The notes beneath the pieces were generated by a model. That model did no database searches. It was not told the DNA's origin and was given only the letters and a program-made list of their open reading frames with translations. From NCBI RefSeq assembly GCF_008084145.1, contig NZ_VSDO01000006.1:343190-407189 (forward strand): a stretch of DNA of 64,000 nucleotides. Direction: 5' to 3'. The translations under genes were made by a program, and so were the position numbers. Of the stretch, positions 61,049-64,000 are shown piece by piece (position 1 is the stretch's first letter; each line of letters opens with the position of its first letter). This DNA comes from Paenibacillus faecis. GTDB taxonomy: Bacteria; Bacillota; Bacilli; Paenibacillales; Paenibacillaceae.

Positions 61049-62575
61049 CTATGATTTACCGTAGCCGAGTTCCTTCAACTGTTCCAAAGCGGAATCCATA
61101 TAATTTTTATAACTAAAGGTGCTCTCAAGGGTATTGAGGAATTGATCGTACTGGTCCAAGCCGCTTTTGCCGTATACGAATTTGATCATTTCCTCCTCCA
61201 CGAAGCGGTTGGCATCCGCCGCATTGTACCCCGGCGGGCTTTGGACATAACCATCGAGCGTCTGAATTCTGGGCAGGTTTGCCTCAAATTCGATGTACTC
61301 GGCTTGGGCGGCGAACTTCGTTTTTAAATACTCCGTCTCCTCCCGCCCGGCAAATTGGTACAACCACGTAAACCCGGCCTCCTGCTTTCCTTTGTCCGTG
61401 ATGACCACTTGCTCGCCGTTCAACGTATAATGAACATCCTGCAAGCCGAATTGCACGAGACGTCCGCCTTCCGGCGTTGCAAGGTAATTGATCAGCTCCA
61501 AAATTTTGTCGAGCTTCTCCGGCTCCTTCTCCAGCCGTTTCGGAATGGCCCACAAACCGCCGGTAGCCCCGATGTTGATGGAATTGGAATTCTGCGTTCC
61601 GTCCGGTCCTTTCGGCGGACTGAGCTGAATCCACTCTGCTTTGGGATTGGCCCCCTTCCATACCGCAACCTGATCGTCCTTAATGATCTGCGCCCAGTCC
61701 AGGTTGATAATCCCCACTTTGCCTTGGAACGCCTTATCCTTCGCCATCGTCCCTTTGTTGCTCACGACCTCCGGATCAACGACTCCGGCATCCACAAATT
61801 TTTTAATCGTCGCCAGCGCCTCTTTCATTTTCGGGTGATACAGCGTATTCGTTACTTTGCCGTCTTCCACAAACAGCTTGGAACCCTCATAAATATTAGT
61901 AATGCCATAGGCGCCGAAAATGGGATCAAAGGTTTGAAAATTGGTGCCCGTGATGCCGAAAGTGTCATTTTTTCCGTTTTGGTCCGGATCCTGCTCCGTG
62001 AACGCTTTCGCTACAGCAAGCAATTCATCCACGGTTGCAGGCGGCTGAAGCTTCAAATTGTCGAGCCAGTCCTTGCGGATCCAATAGGTGTACGAGACGG
62101 CCTGCCCCGCCTTCGGCAGCGCATATTGTTTATCCGAAACGAGCCCTTTTTTGATCACATCGTTGCCGGCAAACTTGGTGTAATCGGGCATTTTTTCAAG
62201 GTATGGCGTCAAATCGAGCAGGCTGCCCGATTCCGCCAGTTTCTGCAGGTGAGGCTTACCGGTCACCATAAACAAGTCAGGCAAGTTGTTGGAAGCGGCA
62301 AGCACATTGATTTTGTTCTCGTAATCCGCCTGGTCCCCCACTAAGGTTTGCAACAAATCGATGCCCATTTTGGCATCAAGCTCTTTTTTTACAAAATCGC
62401 CGGCCGGCAGATTCGTTCCCCAGCTGACTTGGGATACATTGATCTTAACGGAGCCGGACGCTTTAGCTCCTTCGGAGCCGTTATCTTTCGTTTCCTCCTT
62501 TCCTCCACATGCGCTTAGCAGCGTCGCCGCCAAAACGACAACCAAAGATACTGACCAAATTCGATTTCTTTTCAT
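61049..62575 (-). CDS. Extracellular solute-binding lipoprotein, LplA-like (third CUT1 system)
   Basis: 508 residues with a signal peptide and the lipobox LLSAC. The body (WGTNLPAGDFVKKELDAKMG, DLFMVTGKPHLQKLAESGSL) is typical of the longer LplA-type receptors that work with LplB/LplC permeases. ATG 62575 follows GAGGTG. It is the third gene of a permease-permease-receptor operon. Confidence 0.93.
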   Translation of the reverse strand: MKRNRIWSVSLVVVLAATLLSACGGKEETKDNGSEGAKASGSVKINVSQVSWGTNLPAGDFVKKELDAKMGIDLLQTLVGDQADYENKINVLAASNNLPDLFMVTGKPHLQKLAESGSLLDLTPYLEKMPDYTKFAGNDVIKKGLVSDKQYALPKAGQAVSYTYWIRKDWLDNLKLQPPATVDELLAVAKAFTEQDPDQNGKNDTFGITGTNFQTFDPIFGAYGITNIYEGSKLFVEDGKVTNTLYHPKMKEALATIKKFVDAGVVDPEVVSNKGTMAKDKAFQGKVGIINLDWAQIIKDDQVAVWKGANPKAEWIQLSPPKGPDGTQNSNSINIGATGGLWAIPKRLEKEPEKLDKILELINYLATPEGGRLVQFGLQDVHYTLNGEQVVITDKGKQEAGFTWLYQFAGREETEYLKTKFAAQAEYIEFEANLPRIQTLDGYVQSPPGYNAADANRFVEEEMIKFVYGKSGLDQYDQFLNTLESTFSYKNYMDSALEQLKELGYGKS

Positions 62576-62638
62576 GGATCGTCCCACCTCTATAGTTTTA
62601 AAATACCGCAACCCGGTTTCAATTCCAACAGCCCTTGT

Positions 62639-63499
62639 TTAACCTTTCACTGCCCCCAGCAGCATGCCCTTTGTGAAATGCTTCTGGATGAAAGGATACA
62701 CCGCTATGATCGGAAGGCTGCCGGCAATGACCGCCGCCATTTGCATCGCGGCTGTAGGAACGGTAATTTCCGCCTGCAGCTCACTGGACTGCGTCAGCAG
62801 CAGCATATTTCGGATCACGACCTGAAGCGGATTCAAGTCCGTGTCCGTGATGTACAACACCGCCGAGAAAAAAGAATTCCAGTGCCCGACCATATAGAAC
62901 AAACCGACGGTCATCATCGAGGGCAGCGACAGCGGAATGGCCACCTGCCACAGGATGCGGAATTCCCTGGCTCCGTCAATCCGTGCGGATTCGAATAGTT
63001 CTTCCGGCAATGTCTCAAAGAAACTTTTTAAAATGAGCACGTTAAACGTAGCGATCGCGCCCGGGATGATCAAGGCCCACAGCGTGTTGATCATGCCCAG
63101 GGACTGGATGACCAGATAAGTTGGAATCAAACCGCCGCTGAACAACATAGTGAATACCATGTACAGCAGAAAAAAAGTGCGTCCCGGCAAATTTCGGCGG
63201 CTTAGTGGATAAGCGGCCAACGTGGTAAAAATCATATTGACGAGCGTGCCGCCAACCGTAACGATTACGGTCACTAACATCGAGCGTCCCAATGCAGGGT
63301 CCGCAAAGATACGTTCGTAAGCCTCAAAAGAGATTTTACGGGGCAGTACGATAAAACCGCCGTTTTTAACCACCTCACTGTAGGGGGTCAGCGACATCGA
63401 GATCACATAAAGCAACGGAAATACAGCGGCTACGGCAATCAGAACCAAGATGACATATATAACGGCATTGAACCATTTATCCGACCGGCTGGTTACCAT
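62639..63499 (-). CDS. CUT1 ABC transporter permease, LplC-like
   Basis: 286 residues. IYVILVLIAVAAVFPLLYVISMSLTPYSEV, the EAA loop (ESARIDGAREFRILWQVAIP) and the ending KGMLLGAVKG are typical of LplC. ATG 63499 lies inside the end of the upstream permease gene and has GGGGGG six bases before it; ATG 63514 is the alternative. Confidence 0.92.
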   Translation of the reverse strand: MVTSRSDKWFNAVIYVILVLIAVAAVFPLLYVISMSLTPYSEVVKNGGFIVLPRKISFEAYERIFADPALGRSMLVTVIVTVGGTLVNMIFTTLAAYPLSRRNLPGRTFFLLYMVFTMLFSGGLIPTYLVIQSLGMINTLWALIIPGAIATFNVLILKSFFETLPEELFESARIDGAREFRILWQVAIPLSLPSMMTVGLFYMVGHWNSFFSAVLYITDTDLNPLQVVIRNMLLLTQSSELQAEITVPTAAMQMAAVIAGSLPIIAVYPFIQKHFTKGMLLGAVKG

Positions 63500-64000
63500 A
63501 TGCTTCCCCCCCATCTTTTGGCCAGCTTGTTTGCTCCAAGCACCAGAACGAACCCGATCGCCGATTTGAACAGGCCGACGGTCGCGCCGAGGCTAAAATT
63601 CATTTGCTCCAGGCCGGTCCGATACACCCAGGTATCGATAATATCGCCGACCTCGTACACCCTTGGATGATAGAAAACAAAAACCTGTTCAAACCCCGCG
63701 TCCAAAATGCTCCCTATCCGAAGAATGAGCAGTAATATAATGACGTTACGGATTCCGGGCAGCGTAATATGCCAAATCATTCTCAACCGGCTGGCTCCGT
63801 CCACTTTGGCGGCCTCAAACAGCGTAGGATCAATACTGCTGATCGCAGCCAGATAAATGATCGCCCCCCAACCGAGATCCTTCCAGATTTCCGTCAAAAC
63901 CAGGATGCTGCGGAACCACTCCGTCCCGTTCAGAAACGGAATGGCGCTTCCTCCCGTCTCCGTGATCCATCGGTTAAGGAGTCCTGTAGTCTCCGACAAA
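63493..64000 (-). CDS. CUT1 ABC transporter permease, LplB-like, C-terminal part
   Basis: The frame runs off the right edge, so the N-terminus is missing. The visible 168 residues contain the EAA loop (FEAAKVDGASRLRMIWHITLPG) and the LplB-type tail ending KLAKRWGGSIW. It overlaps the LplC-like gene by seven bases. An apparent start at 63999 is only the window edge. Confidence 0.9.
   Translation of the reverse strand, partial: LSETTGLLNRWITETGGSAIPFLNGTEWFRSILVLTEIWKDLGWGAIIYLAAISSIDPTLFEAAKVDGASRLRMIWHITLPGIRNVIILLLILRIGSILDAGFEQVFVFYHPRVYEVGDIIDTWVYRTGLEQMNFSLGATVGLFKSAIGFVLVLGANKLAKRWGGSIW

Noticed and set aside
1-64000. CRISPR arrays, insertion sequences, attachment sites and prophage
   Set aside because: No regularly spaced repeats, transposase or integrase motifs, or flanking direct repeats were found on reading through. 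A repeat finder and profile search would be needed to exclude small remnants.

Overview
The window looks like a chromosomal segment of a soil or plant-associated, spore-forming Firmicute, most likely Paenibacillus or a close relative (inference). The grounds are the mid-range GC content, strong GGAGG-type ribosome sites with frequent TTG and GTG starts, several CUT1 sugar ABC systems, a YesM/YesN sensor pair, GH44 and GH51 glycosidases, a LysM-GH18 cortex-lysis-type enzyme, and class I terminators. Most genes lie on the minus strand.

1-13149: a hydroxyproline catabolic locus. Read on the minus strand it runs XRE-cupin regulator, YesN-type regulator, YesM-type kinase, solute-binding lipoprotein, two permeases, Xaa-Pro-type M24 peptidase, FAD-dependent D-hydroxyproline oxidoreductase, 4-hydroxyproline 2-epimerase, a second proline-racemase-like protein lacking both catalytic cysteines, a DapA-family deaminase and an aldehyde dehydrogenase cut by the window edge. 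Together these would convert trans-4-hydroxy-L-proline to 2-oxoglutarate.

13289-23263: plant-polymer and housekeeping genes. They are a GH51 arabinofuranosidase with a divergent ArsR-type regulator, a LysM-GH18 protein, a quinone-oxidoreductase-like enzyme, a secreted modular GH44 glucanase, an acetyltransferase and a YkuK-like protein. 23404-24768 holds a small tRNA cluster (Leu, Glu, Trp, Tyr on the minus strand), one tRNA-like relic, and two short minus-strand transcription units that each have a recognisable promoter and a short ORF.

24795-33501: two VOC proteins, an Rrf2 regulator and an NmrA-like oxidoreductase linked by a shared 23-bp operator, an alpha/beta hydrolase, a 796-residue protein that appears to be a double isoprenoid-synthase-fold fusion, and a divergent Ser/Thr kinase operon with a tiny Arg/Ser/His-rich protein.

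33528-45941: a fructosamine (Amadori product) utilisation regulon. It contains a FrlB-like deglycase, two PfkB kinases, a GntR/UTRA regulator, a polar-amino-acid ABC transporter and an MFS carrier. Aspartase, malic enzyme, an amidohydrolase and YjbQ share the main operon. Near-identical operators overlap the -10 boxes of two promoters and variants occur at two more. The gene content points to glycated aspartate or asparagine as substrate (inference).

46187-64000: an alpha/beta hydrolase, a MerR-type regulator broken by a frameshift, a czcO-czcD-czrA zinc-efflux operon with its operator, a visibly AT-rich LanFEG-type ABC plus two-component module (50.4-55.2 kb, probably acquired), a membrane-anchored PAF-acetylhydrolase-like protein, a CUT1 transporter operon, a secreted coiled-coil protein, and an LplABC-like CUT1 operon that runs off the right edge. 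No CRISPR array, rRNA gene, insertion sequence or prophage was recognised.
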